DNA from: Mesorhizobium huakuii
GTDB taxonomy: Bacteria > Pseudomonadota > Alphaproteobacteria > Rhizobiales > Rhizobiaceae
Assembly: GCF_014189455.1 (NCBI RefSeq)
Contig: NZ_CP050299.1
Coordinates: forward strand, 1 to 64,000
DNA: 64,000 nt
Reading direction: 5' to 3'
Position numbers and translations under genes: made by a program. Shown piece by piece: positions 36,462-46,020 of the stretch. The notes below the pieces were generated by a model. It saw nothing but the letters and a program-made list of their open reading frames with translations. It made no database searches and had not been told where the DNA came from. The first letter of the stretch is position 1; each line of letters begins with the position of its first letter.

Positions 36462-38552
36462 ATGACCGCATTCGATTTCCGTCCAACGCTGAATGCTCCC
36501 GACGACGATCCCTACCTTTGGCTCGAAGATGTGGAAGGCGAACGGGCCCTTGACTGGACCGCCAGCCAGTCGGCAAGGACGCTGAAGCACTGCGGGGGAA
36601 CGCGGTTCGAGCGCGACCGCGCGGCTCTGACGATGATTTTCGACCGTTTCGACAGGATTCCCGCGATTACGCGCCGCGGTCAGTACCTCTACAATTTCTG
36701 GCGAGATGCCGGAAATCCGCGCGGATTGTGGCGCCGGACCACCCTTGCCGCCTACATGAAGGCGGATCCCCAGTGGGAGCTACTGCTCGATCTGGATGCC
36801 CTCGCGGCTAGCGACGGAGAGGACTGGATTTGGAGTGGCGCGTCGACCGAGCCGCAGAGACGGGAAAAGGCCGTTCTGCGCCTATCGCGCGGTGGCAGCG
36901 ACGCGGTCGTACATCGCGAATTCGACCTGATGTCTCTGAGCATTGTCGCCGACGGTTTCAATCTCCCGGAGGCCAAGGGCTCCATTGATTGGCTCGACCC
37001 TGACACACTTCTGCTTTCCAGTGCGCTTGGAGATAGCATGGTCACCCGCTCCGGCTTCGCGCGTACCGTGCGGTTGTGGAAGCGTGGCGCGGATCCCCTC
37101 ACCGCGCCGGCAATCTTCGAGGCCGGCTGTTCCGAATCCCTAGGCGTGTCTGGTCATGTGGACCGCACCGCCGAGAGCGAGCGCCTTTGGTTCATCGAGA
37201 ATACTGGCTTCTTCGAGCAGATAGTCCGAACCGGCGACAAGAGCGGGCCGAAGATTGAAATCGACTTTCCTCGGGACGCCTGGTGGGGTGTCTTCGGCGA
37301 TTGGCTGGCGGTAAAGCCGGGCAAACCCTGGACGGTGGGAGGGACGACCTATGCCTCCGACGTACTGATCGGCATCTCGCTTTCCTCTTTCATTGCCGGC
37401 GAGCGCGGCTTTGTCACCCTGTTCGAACCTGGCGACAGGCGCTCTCTGCAGTCATTCTTCTGGAACGACGGGAAGCTCATCATCTCCTATCTGGCGGACC
37501 TCGTTCCGCGTTTCGAGACGTTCACTCCGGGCCGGCAGGAATGGACGCGCCGAGCCCTGGACACCGTGCCCGCCGAAGGGACTGTCCACCTGTGGTCCCT
37601 CGATGCGGAAGATCACGAGACCAATGGAGAGATCCTCGTTTCGGCTCAGGACCCGATCACGCCACCGCAGCTGCTCCTATTGGACCTCGATACCGCGCCG
37701 CCTCTCAGCGCTTCGGTAATCCTGAAGCGCAACCCGGAAAATTTCGACGCAGCCGGGCTCGTGGTCACGCGCCACGAGGCAGTCTCGATCGATGGTGAGA
37801 TGATCCCCTATACGCAGGTCGGTCCGGCGGACGGGAACGGCGATGCCCCGGTTCATCTCACCGCCTATGGCGGGTTCGGCATATCGCTCCTGCCCTCCTA
37901 CAACTCTGCGCTCGGCAAGCTGTGGCTCGAACGCGGCGGCACGTGCGTGGTGGCGAACATCCGTGGGGGCGGCGAGTTCGGCACCCGTTGGCACGACGCC
38001 GGGCGCAGACAGGGCAAGCGTCTCGCCCATGACGATTTCGCCGCCGTTGCCGCCGACCTCGTGCGAAGGGGCATTACGCAGCCGAGGCGGATTGCCGCCG
38101 AGGGCGGCTCAAATGGCGGCCTGCTGATCGCCAACATGCTTACCCGCTACCCCGAGCATTTTGGCGCGTTGTTCTGCACAGTCCCGCTTATCGACATGCG
38201 CCGCTACACCAGGCTTTTGGGCGCAAGCGGGATTGACGAATATGGCAATCCCGACAAGCCGGAGGATTGGACTTTCCTCAAGGAAATCTCCGCCTATCAC
38301 GCCGCGGCGCCGGGACAGCCCTATCCGCCTATCCTGCTCGCCACCACGAAGCGGGACGACCGCGTCCACCCGGGCCACGCGCGTAAGATGGCCGCAAAGC
38401 TGCAGGCTCTTGGCTATCCCGCCTACTTCTACGAGCCCAGCGCAGGTGGGCACAGCCACGGCAAGGACAACCGGGAGCGGGCCGCATTCATTGCCCTGGG
38501 CAACAATTTCCTTCGCAGTGCCATCGGCTGGCACGGCGATGGCGTTCGATAG
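36462..38552 (+). CDS. Prolyl oligopeptidase (S9A family)
   Basis: From ATG 36462 (MTAFDFRPTLNAPDDDPYLW) there are 696 residues: a seven-bladed propeller in the first 400 residues, then the alpha/beta-hydrolase domain. The catalytic triad is visible as Ser in AEGGSNGGLLIANM, Asp in TTKRDDRVHPGHARKM and His in AGGHSHGKDN. No signal peptide, so it should be cytoplasmic and cut short proline-containing peptides. The NifA/sigma-54 promoter upstream implies expression in nodules, where it might trim host or bacterial peptides (inference). A TTG at 36432 would extend it by ten residues but is less likely. Confidence 0.92.
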   Translation: MTAFDFRPTLNAPDDDPYLWLEDVEGERALDWTASQSARTLKHCGGTRFERDRAALTMIFDRFDRIPAITRRGQYLYNFWRDAGNPRGLWRRTTLAAYMKADPQWELLLDLDALAASDGEDWIWSGASTEPQRREKAVLRLSRGGSDAVVHREFDLMSLSIVADGFNLPEAKGSIDWLDPDTLLLSSALGDSMVTRSGFARTVRLWKRGADPLTAPAIFEAGCSESLGVSGHVDRTAESERLWFIENTGFFEQIVRTGDKSGPKIEIDFPRDAWWGVFGDWLAVKPGKPWTVGGTTYASDVLIGISLSSFIAGERGFVTLFEPGDRRSLQSFFWNDGKLIISYLADLVPRFETFTPGRQEWTRRALDTVPAEGTVHLWSLDAEDHETNGEILVSAQDPITPPQLLLLDLDTAPPLSASVILKRNPENFDAAGLVVTRHEAVSIDGEMIPYTQVGPADGNGDAPVHLTAYGGFGISLLPSYNSALGKLWLERGGTCVVANIRGGGEFGTRWHDAGRRQGKRLAHDDFAAVAADLVRRGITQPRRIAAEGGSNGGLLIANMLTRYPEHFGALFCTVPLIDMRRYTRLLGASGIDEYGNPDKPEDWTFLKEISAYHAAAPGQPYPPILLATTKRDDRVHPGHARKMAAKLQALGYPAYFYEPSAGGHSHGKDNRERAAFIALGNNFLRSAIGWHGDGVR

Positions 38553-38742
38553 GTGGGCGCGCAACCCGAACATGACAACGTGTCAAACAAAAGTGAGCAT
38601 AGATCGGTGATTGCGCGAAGGCGCAAGTAATGTCGGCACAGTCTCGTGCAAGTTGGCATGAGAGATTGCTTCAATGTACATTCGCCAGAGGAGATTCTTA
38701 GTAGTGCAGTTCATCATTTCTGAAGGTAAAGGAGAGAATATC

Positions 38743-39438
38743 ATGGCGAGAAAGCGAATGGGCGTGGCGCGGGGAGTAACAGCGGCCGTCGTCCTGATGA
38801 TGGTGGGGCAGCAGGCCGTCGCGGCGGAGCCTCCGGTAGCCGCAAGCGTCCCGCAGGCAGGGGTCTTGGTCACGGAAGCGCCAAGCCCTTGGCAGATCCG
38901 CCTGCGTGGGTTGGGGGTCATCACTAAGGATTCGGGCTACGTCAATGCGGTGCCCGGCTCCGGTCTTTCCTATTCGGACACCGTGATCCCGGAACTCGAT
39001 ATCACCTATTTCTTCACGGACAACATCGCCGCCGAGCTTATCCTCGGCACCACCTATGCCAACATCGACGGCCAAGGAACGCTCGGCGGGCTGGGCAATA
39101 TCGGCAAGGTTTGGCTGCTGCCGCCTACGCTCACAGTGCAGTATCATTTTACCGATTTCGGCGCCTTCAAGCCCTATGTCGGTGCCGGCGTGAACTACAC
39201 GATCTTCTATAACCAGCATGCCGGAAGCGCCGATGCTCTCAAGGTTAAGAACACGTTCGGCACCGCGCTGCAGGTCGGGTTCGACTACATGGTGGATCAG
39301 CACTGGGGCGTCAACTTCGACGTGAAGAAGCTTTTCCTGAAGCCAGACTTCGACGTCACCGTGGCCGGGGCGAAACTGACGGGCAAGGCCGAGCTCGATC
39401 CATGGTTGATAGGCGCAGGTGTCACTTACCGCTTCTGA
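38743..39438 (+). CDS. OmpW-family outer-membrane protein
   Basis: 231 residues from ATG 38743, 8 bases after the ribosome site AGGAGAG. The signal peptide GVTAAVVLMMVGQQAVA ends before AEPPVAAS. Then WQIRLRGLGVITKDSGYVNA, IPELDITYFFTDNIAAELIL, PTLTVQYHFTDFGAFKPYVG and a C-terminal beta strand ending TYRF, all typical of the eight-stranded OmpW barrel for small hydrophobic compounds. It follows the peptidase gene by 190 bases; near-matches to -24/-12 boxes in that gap have the wrong spacing. A strong terminator follows. Confidence 0.92.
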   Translation: MARKRMGVARGVTAAVVLMMVGQQAVAAEPPVAASVPQAGVLVTEAPSPWQIRLRGLGVITKDSGYVNAVPGSGLSYSDTVIPELDITYFFTDNIAAELILGTTYANIDGQGTLGGLGNIGKVWLLPPTLTVQYHFTDFGAFKPYVGAGVNYTIFYNQHAGSADALKVKNTFGTALQVGFDYMVDQHWGVNFDVKKLFLKPDFDVTVAGAKLTGKAELDPWLIGAGVTYRF

Positions 39439-39480
39439 TACGGAAGGCGAAGGTGGCTCTCCGACAGCCGATCTGACATT

Positions 39481-39504
39481 AAGGGCGCCTCGTGCGCCCT
39501 TTTG
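39481..39504 (+). terminator. Rho-independent terminator after ompW
   Basis: AAGGGCGC-CTCG-TGCGCCCTTTT: an 8-bp stem with a 4-base loop and a short T-run, 42 bases after the ompW stop. Confidence 0.85.
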
Positions 39505-39559
39505 CCGTCGGCCCGCCGGTCCACTTTTGTCAACCAGCCGTCAACCCAGGTTGTCCGAG

Positions 39560-40470
39560 CTGTCGGATATGCGACCTATGCCTGCACCAGCACAACGTGG
39601 GATGTGGAGGCCCCGGACACGCAGCTCAGCCATGACTACACGCCACCGGCTGAGAATAACCCCGACCAGAGGAGCGTCTCGCCCGACGGCAAATGGATCG
39701 CCTCTATCGATTGCAGGATGTTGCGCTTAGCCGGGACGGATCCGAGGGCAATTACTACGTCTTTTCGACACTGAACTGGTCGCCGGACTCGCGCCACCTC
39801 GCGGCTTACCGCGTTCGCCCCGGCTACAAGCGGGAGATCCCCTACCTCAATTCGTCGACGGACCAGTTGCAGCGCGAATATTCAACGATGGTCTATCCCA
39901 AGCCGGGCATGTCCTTCCGCTCCGCTGCCCCAGCCGGACCTGTTCGACATTGCCAGCCGGCGCCAGGTCGCGATTGACAACGCCCTGTTCTCGAATCCCT
40001 TCGAACTTTCCTCTCTCCAATGGTGGGAGGACGGGCCGCAGCTTCACTTTCGAATATAACCAGCGCGGGCATCAGCTCTATAGGCTCGTCGAGGTAGACG
40101 CCGCCACTGCCGCGCGCGCTGCCTGATCGATGAAACCAGTGAGACCTCCGTCGATTACCGGCCGCTGGCGGCGGGATCAGGAAGGTACCGGAAAAACCTT
40201 TCGTCACGATGTCGATGACGGGAAGGAGATCATCTGGGTGTCCGAGCGCGACGGGCACGAGCACCTGTACCTGTTCGCCAGACGGACGGGCGCGCTCAAG
40301 AGCCAGATCACCCGAGGTGAGTACGTGGTCCGGGGGGTAAACTATGTCGATTCGGTCAAGCGCCAGATCCGGTTCGAGGCGAGCGGGTTGAACCCGCGAG
40401 AAATACACCCTCCCGGAACAGTGCGATGCGCCGATGGGTCCAAGGCCTCGTTCCGTCACGGTCATTTTTG
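39560..40470 (+). pseudogene. DPP-IV-like (S9B) peptidase, propeller remnant
   Basis: Pieces in several frames spell the N-terminal propeller of a dipeptidyl-peptidase IV-type protein: [70 protein letters not shown] with QRGHQLYRLVEVDA, and [19 protein letters not shown]. It stops at about 40470, where it joins the 5-prime end of a leftward gene, and the hydrolase domain is missing. Dead; a second S9-family peptidase next to the live one at 36462. Confidence 0.75.
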
Positions 40471-40474
40471 AGCA

Positions 40475-40552
40475 GGTGCCGGCCTTGGCCGCAACGGCGG
40501 CGGACATCATTCCTTGGATGCCACCGCCAATGACCAAGAGTCGACGCGTCAT
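40475..40552 (-). pseudogene. Start of a gene lost downstream of the N-hydroxylase
   Basis: ATG 40552 opens MTRRLLVIGGGIQGMMSAAV, a nucleotide-binding N-terminus (GGGIQG), cut after about 26 residues by the junction with the DPP-IV remnant. In one frame the N-hydroxylase stop TGA overlaps this ATG (ATGA), so the two were once coupled. Confidence 0.55.
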
Positions 40553-41854
40553 ATCCCGCTGCCCATTTCTTCGCCTGCTGTGTCGCACCAGCTCTCGAGG
40601 GAGGTTACGGCTGATGAATCCAGGATGCTCGGGGTTCGCGTATGGCGAGCGCCCAAGAAGGCTGTTGAGGATGCGACGTGCGCGCCAGGCCAGCAGCCTA
40701 AGATTCGGATCGGCCAGCCCGCGCTGCCCGAGGTTCGCGTTCTGTACGAAGATGCGTCTGTCACGCGGTCCGTCCCAGGACACCGAAAAGTCCTCGCCAA
40801 TAACCATCTCTTTGTCGATCTGTTCCAGCCGGTCCGCGATCGGTTCCAAGAAGCCTGGCACCGCGTTCTCGTAACCGGTGGCCAGGATGACGATGTCGGC
40901 CGTGACTTCTTCGATATCGTCAATGCCGCGCTGCAGGGTCAGCCTGTGACCCGCGCCGGCGTTGATGCAGCGCGAGACGTTGCAACCCGGCCACAGTGCG
41001 ATGTCGCATTGGTTTGGCTCGAGAAATTCGTGGCGATACAGCGCCTGATACACAGCGCGCAGCGTGCTTTCCGAAATGCCGTCCGAGGCAAGCACAAAAC
41101 GCCGAAGGAAGAGCTTGCGCTGCGACTCGCTCATCGCCGCGAAACGATCCGAAAAGCAGGGCATGAACAACTCGTTTGTGAACGGGCTGTTGTCGATGGG
41201 CAGGTAGTTTTCGCGCTGTGAGACCCAAGTGATCGAGGCAGGCCGCTGTTCGTTCGGCCGGCTGACAAGATGCAACAGCACCTCGGCTCCCGACTGTCCC
41301 CCGCCAACCACGCAGACATCCTTTTTCCGCACTTCTGGATGGATGTGCAGTACATCAGATGAGTGGAACAGGTTGGCCCCAGTCCAGCCCTGAAACTGAG
41401 GCGGAATTTGCGCCTGCTTGCCAATGCCGACCACCACGTTTCTGGCGCCAAGAACCGCGTCGTCCGTCCGCACCTGAAACTCGCCGTCAAAGCGGATTTC
41501 GCGCACCGTCTCTCCGCCGCGGACAAGCGGATTTTTTTGGAAAGCCCAGTTCAGGTACTGCTCGAACTCAGCTCTGAGCACGGCCTCGAACTGTGCGTTC
41601 AGGAAGTGGTACAGACGCCCGTTCTCGTGCAGGTAGTTTACGAAAGTGTAGGCCGATCGCGGATTCACCAGCGTGACCAGATCCATGAAGTGGCTGACCT
41701 GGAGCTCCGAGGAATCGAATGCGCTGCCTGGATGCCAGCGGAAGTCGACTTGCCGATCCAGGAACAGTGCCCCTTGCCCGATTTCCTCGTGTAACTGACA
41801 CGCAAGGCTCAAATTAGACGGGCCAGCACCGACCCCAATGCAAGAGTGCTCCAC
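40550..41854 (-). CDS. Lysine/ornithine N-hydroxylase (IucD/PvdA family)
   Basis: A GTG at 41854 with AGGAG 8 bases before it is the likely start (VEHSCIGVGAGPSNLSLACQ, the FAD motif). KKDVCVVGGGQSGAEVLLHL is the NADPH motif and DIVILATGYENAVPGFLEPI the family's ATGY signature. About 430 residues, normal length. Such flavoenzymes hydroxylate the side-chain amine of lysine or ornithine to build hydroxamate siderophores or related metabolites; no other siderophore gene remains here. As read, the frame runs through into the remnant downstream (RRRNGQRDMTRR); a small indel near 40600 probably removed the native end EEMGSGI. Confidence 0.88.
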
Positions 41855-42204
41855 TTGTCTTGCTCCTATAGCGTTTCCCAATAAGGGATGTTCGCGGCAA
41901 GTATCGGCCATAGCTGTTGGGCTTACCCTCCAGCAGTGATTCTCGACCTTGGTGCCGCTGGATTTGCAGCAGTTTGTCCTCGCGTTCGTGTTGTCGGGTG
42001 TGAAGCCCGTGGATCCCGCCCAGTGATAAGATCAACAACTCATGCCGGCGACATGTGGCGATTGGGCGGATTGTCGTATGTCCGCCACGTCGCCGTCAGC
42101 GACATGCTTCCAAGCCTCCCGTATTTAATCCGCGCAGTCGCCCGCCTTGGCCATGATGCGCCGACCTTCGACCGGCTTGGTGACCGTCAAGGCTGCGGTG
42201 TTGA

Positions 42205-42612
42205 ATGCAGCGACAGTATTTTTCGATGAGGCTGATCAGAGGAGGACATCCGCTGGGGCGTTCTGAATGTCCCTGCATCGAACGTGCCAGAAGGAAATTA
42301 TGTCAAACCAACGGGCAGCAGGTTTGTGATCGGGTCGGGTATCTGCTCACGGCAGACTCAGACCAAGTTGCAACGGCCAAAATGTTTAGAGAACGATTCC
42401 CCGATAAGCAGATCATTAGTGCTGCCCGCCGGGCCGATCTCACAGCAAAAGAGATTTTGCCTCACGTTCACGATATCCGGTCAATCGAGAAAGCGACTAT
42501 TGAAGCCTGCCAGTTTGAGGGTGCGGTCATAATCGTGAACGGTGAAAGGGTGGCTAAACGACCAGCTGAATATGCGCCGCCCGAAACTGCCGCCATTCAA
42601 ATTGCAAACTGA
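42205..42612 (+). CDS. Hypothetical protein
   Basis: An open reading of 135 residues; the second half (LTADSDQVATAKMFRERFPD, then KQIISAARRADLTAKEILPH, CQFEGAVIIVNGERVAKRP) looks protein-like with balanced composition. No family recognised. The start is uncertain; ATG 42382 (MFRERF) is an alternative. Confidence 0.35.
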   Translation: MQRQYFSMRLIRGGHPLGRSECPCIERARRKLCQTNGQQVCDRVGYLLTADSDQVATAKMFRERFPDKQIISAARRADLTAKEILPHVHDIRSIEKATIEACQFEGAVIIVNGERVAKRPAEYAPPETAAIQIAN

Positions 42613-42842
42613 GACAACCGCAGCGTTGTGCAGACTGTTGCGGATGGAATGCTGGACGAGACAATTAGAGCGTTACTGCATAGGACCAGTGACGCGTCAG
42701 ACGCGATAAAAAGTTCCAAAGGGCAAGGCCGTTCTCCTGGTTGGAAGTGATGCGGGTCGGCAGCTCTCGCCGACTCGCACTTAAGTTTCAAAGCTCGTGC
42801 CATTAGCTGAGCTTTGCTGGATGGAACCGCAACAGCGCCGAC

Positions 42843-43595
42843 TCAACCGAGGCCTAGAATGAAGCGCCGATTAGGTGAATGGATAGGCCGCGCGTTCAAC
42901 GGGTAGAGTGAGGTAAATCGCTCGATGTCTGCGGGGTCGACGCCGACCGGCTCCATTGCCACCATCCACTCGACGTTTTCGGTGCATGGCGGTGTCGTCA
43001 ATGACCCCTCGTAGGTCCAGTAGCCAAGCGACGCAGGCAGGAGCCCGTTGGGATCGACCTCGTCGACCGCGATCTCCTCGCCTGACTTTCCGGGAAAGGC
43101 CGCGGCAAGGCCGGCAAAGCTGACATTTGTCGCGCCCGGCCTCAAAAAGACGCCCAGCACACCCAGACCACCGCTCTGTGTGTCCTTATGAACGAAATGC
43201 GCTTCCATCGGGAAGGTCTTGCCCGCCACCTGGTGTTCGCTCGGCGCATGAAAATGGAACTGTACCAGTTCGTAGACACGATCCCCGCGAGTCAGCGTGC
43301 TGCCTTCCGGCATATTGATTTGGATGGTGTGACCGTTGTTCACCATGTTGCCGCCGCCTTTTCCCCAACCGATGGCGATATGTGGAATCTCGGCCTTGAC
43401 TGCGCTCTTGATATTGATCGGTGATTGCTGCGTGCCTGCCGAGCAGGCGAAATTTTTCTTGTCCAAATCGGCCCAGTGCTCCGGTCCGTCCGGGCCTGTA
43501 TATCCCCAATGAGTGCTGACCGCATGCGCGGCTTGAACGCAAACCGGGCATGCTCCGAGTGCGACGAACCCTTTAATCAGATTACGACGATGCAT
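42843..43595 (-). CDS. Alpha-class carbonic anhydrase, periplasmic
   Basis: 250 residues starting MHRRNLIKGFVALGACPVCV, with a twin-arginine-like signal ending AHA-VSTHW. HWGYTGPDGPEHWADLDKKN, GTQQSPINI, the zinc histidines in VQFHFHAPSEH and MEAHFVHKDT, and YEGSLTTPPCTENVEW are the alpha-carbonic anhydrase signatures. It interconverts CO2 and bicarbonate in the periplasm. An alpha-carbonic anhydrase on the symbiosis island of Mesorhizobium loti is known and is expressed in nodules. I found no clear -24/-12 box directly upstream. Confidence 0.94.
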   Translation of the reverse strand: MHRRNLIKGFVALGACPVCVQAAHAVSTHWGYTGPDGPEHWADLDKKNFACSAGTQQSPINIKSAVKAEIPHIAIGWGKGGGNMVNNGHTIQINMPEGSTLTRGDRVYELVQFHFHAPSEHQVAGKTFPMEAHFVHKDTQSGGLGVLGVFLRPGATNVSFAGLAAAFPGKSGEEIAVDEVDPNGLLPASLGYWTYEGSLTTPPCTENVEWMVAMEPVGVDPADIERFTSLYPLNARPIHSPNRRFILGLG

Positions 43596-44280
43596 ATTGT
43601 TTTTGCTCCTTAATGCGAACTGATGTTTCCGATTGCCGCTGTCCTAGCAGGCCCCTGATCGCCAATAGGGCGACGCATGTGGTCAAGTGCGGGGCGACGC
43701 CTGGCGCAAGCCTTGGCTTCCGTCCATGAAGCAGACTGGCGGCTTCGACTCCGCAACCGCGCTGATTTTAGGCTAACTGATTACAGGTTGACATTGAGCA
43801 GACCTGAACGTGGTGGCACACCAATAACACTCGCGGCGGTACCCCATCTAGGGTTGCGTACAATCTTGCGAATTGTTCTCGCTATTCGCGGCGGCAGAGG
43901 CAAAAGTGCTTCGACATTCGATCGTGGAACTGGAACACAGCGCCCACGGCAGCCGTCACCAGCGTAGGGGACTTTTTCGCCGGGATCGTAGAACTTCTCA
44001 TTCTCCTCACAGAAACTACGCGGTTTGTCGCGGCCGTTGTCACGGGAGAGTGCGTCCCAGCCTTGTTCGCGACCGATTGATCCTTGCCCTCGCAAGCCAA
44101 GGTGGCGTCATCGCCTCGACTAACGTCGTTCCAGACATTGCCTTGAAATCCAAGAGCACGTCGTGACCCTCGCTGCCGAGGGTTTCGGGAACTTGAGCTA
44201 CCCGAATACCCATTGTTATCCCAAATACTACTTGTGATACGGCCCACCAAAACCAAGCGCCTTCATATATTTCTCAGCGG
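43596..44280. other. Stretch downstream of the nod box without a clear gene
   Basis: Leftward readings at 43781-44095 and 43882-44256 are open for about 100-125 residues but show no known motif and break each other's frame. A nod-box-driven gene is expected here; what is left may be its remnant. Confidence 0.4.
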
Positions 44281-44329
44281 AGCTTTGGAAAATCGATTGG
44301 TTGGATGGCGCACATTTACGGGATGGATA
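44281..44329 (-). promoter_or_regulatory. nod box (NodD binding site), leftward
   Basis: Read on the minus strand from 44329: TATCCATCCCGTAAATGTGC, then GCCATCCAACCAATCGATTT, then TCCAAAGCT. It matches the 47-49 base nod-box consensus (YATCCAY ... GATG ... ATCNAAACAATCRATTTTACC) with about six mismatches in some 36 fixed positions, in the right order and spacing. Transcription would run left, towards 43.6-44.2 kb. Confidence 0.75.
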
Positions 44330-44379
44330 TCTTGATGTCGCGTTCGCCTTTCTGCTTACCAATGCCGCGGCAGCGGCGG

Positions 44380-44662
44380 ATGAGCAGCGAGGATCCGGCG
44401 GATGCGGAGGCGAAGATGGGTTTCGGTGTTCTGCAGCACCCCGCGCGGTCTCTTTGGAGCAAGTGATGATCTAGTCACCCCGACCATGGCGCGTGTTATC
44501 GCGTGTTATACGGCGAACAAAAAAGGCGACGGGCGGCGGCGGGCAGGGACGCCGGCGACCAGTTGCGTTCCTGCGCGTCTGTGGCATGCCGGGCGACATA
44601 AACAGGTTGGGGTCCATCGCTACTTCGAACCCAACATGGTCTGAAACCGGTCTGGTCGCCAT
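44380..44662 (-). pseudogene. Decayed N-terminus of a second CYP127-like P450 gene
   Basis: From ATG 44662 the leftward sequence aligns with the N-terminus of the P450 at 54932: MATRP...SDHV for MAINWVPDHI, NLFMSPGMPQ for SLFKSPGMLP, then YNTR and HGRGD for YNTRDGRGTW, and GVLQNTETH for RVLQDAETF. Frameshifts and stops occur throughout. The bases before the ATG (GGTCGCCATCTGG on the plus strand) also match those of the intact gene. Confidence 0.75.
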
Positions 44663-44869
44663 CTGGTTTATCTCGGAGGTCAGTGTTCATGCACCGGATT
44701 GAGATCGCACTGCTGATCACACAGTCGCGGTTACCAGTAGTTGTACAGTCCCGCCGGAGGCGGCTGTTGCGGGGGGCAGTCCACCCGCCACGAGCGCGGA
44801 TGAGATCGGTCGCGAATTCAAGCAGCTTGGGCCCTCCGCGACGCACGGCCGACAGGCAGAATTATCGAA

Positions 44870-44884
44870 GCAAGTTGCGTGCCG
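44870..44884 (-). promoter_or_regulatory. Sigma-54 box of the decayed P450 copy
   Basis: Minus strand CGGCACGCAACTTGC, identical to the box at 55101-55115. The upstream activator region is also recognisable (TGCAGTCTCAGACACA near 44969) but no longer fits TGT-N10-ACA. Confidence 0.65.
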
Positions 44885-46020
44885 GACTTGCGCCGATGAT
44901 GCTGCACCACTTCTCCGTGCGCGCGGCCCGGCCAGGTCACGATTTCGTCGGGCTTTCGACATTCTCGTGCAGTCTCAGACACAACATGGTTTGCTGGTGG
45001 ATACCTCACCTCACCCCACCTCAGTCGCGCAAACGGACCGACCTGCCCTGAACGAACGCGGCAGCCACCTGAGCCAGAGCGGAAGTTGTGACCGCCTGAC
45101 AGTACGCGCCCGTAGTGCGACCTTCGGGGTGTGATTGGACGCCCACCGCAAACTGCCTGTCTTGCGAGCCCGCGGATTTCCGAGCTTTACGACATCGCCG
45201 ATCGATACCACTTCGATCCAGGGAACGCTGATACGGTGACCTGGTCGAGCTCAGTACCTTTGCTGAGGGGCGAGTAAGCGACTAAAGGCGCGCCCCGCTC
45301 CTGCTCGCGCCGAACGGTTGCCTGCGAAGCAGTGAACCCCTGCTTCAAGTCAAATGGCATGGCGCTTGCGATGTAGTCCCTAGAACGCATCCAGCACATA
45401 TGAAAGCCACGAACGAACATGGCCTACACGCGAAGCTGCATGCAAGCGCCTGAGGAAACTATGCCCATTCCGGCTATACATCGACGTATCATCCCTTCCA
45501 GACCTCCGTGCTCGGTAGCTGTCTTGCGCATGGCTGTTCTGGGACCGACGCGCCAATTCATGGCGCTCCCCCAATTGCTGGCCGGTCCTGATCAATGTGT
45601 GAGTGTCAAAGAACTCCCAAAAAGGGATGCCCAAGCTGACGTCGGCGCGTCACTGCCAACCACCTTCGGTACTCCGAAATCGGGGCTCTCTCGCAACCCA
45701 ACAGTTGGCGCGTCACAGCCCTATTTCGAAACTGCCCCTTCTGATCACCACGCCTGTTTCCTCGATGACGAGCAGCGGGTCGTCGATGTCCCCTTCAGGC
45801 GATCGCCGCAAAAGGCTGTCGGCGCCGCCCGATGCCACCAAGATCACCTATGTCGACGTCGTTCGGGTGATGAAGACCAGAAGCCAAGATGCTCCCATCC
45901 CACGAGAATCAAAGCGGGTCGGGAACCGCAAGACCTTATCTCGTGCCTGGGGCGCCGAGGCCGACAAATGTCGGCACGCCCAGAAGGCGTGCACAAGTTT
46001 TCATTTAAAGGAGCAAGCTG
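44885..46020. other. Long stretch with promoter debris and a dispersed repeat
   Basis: No intact gene. It holds the decayed activator region of the P450 copy and, at about 45346-45550, a block repeated at 56985-57180. The promoter of the peroxiredoxin-rpoN pair must be near 45850-46000. Confidence 0.5.
45346..45550 (+). repeat. Dispersed block, copy 1 (about 200 bp)
   Basis: Similar in order to 56985-57180 by eye (about 70 percent): both have ATGGCGCTTGC, then ACGCGAAGCT, then TTGCGCATGGC. Origin unknown. Confidence 0.6.

Noticed and set aside
38619..38675. Sigma-54-like boxes before ompW
   Set aside because: Both candidates (CGGCACAGTCTCGTGC and TGGCATGAGAGATTGC) have one base too many between the halves.
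39893..41911. A 672-residue protein reading through from the N-hydroxylase
   Set aside because: The last about 230 residues are the antisense of the DPP-IV remnant plus a truncated second gene; the enzyme itself ends near 40550.
42755..42781. Small hairpin (GTCGGC ... GCCGAC) near the carbonic anhydrase end
   Set aside because: Only six base pairs and no T-run; not enough to call a terminator.
45187..45420. Leftward reading with a reductase-like phrase (VAYSPLSKG)
   Set aside because: One short similarity to aldo-keto reductases without other motifs; likely chance.
45965..45990. Possible sigma-54 box before the peroxiredoxin gene (CGGCACG ... GCGTGCA)
   Set aside because: The -24 half is good, but GG and GC are twelve bases apart instead of ten, and no TGT-N10-ACA site is near.
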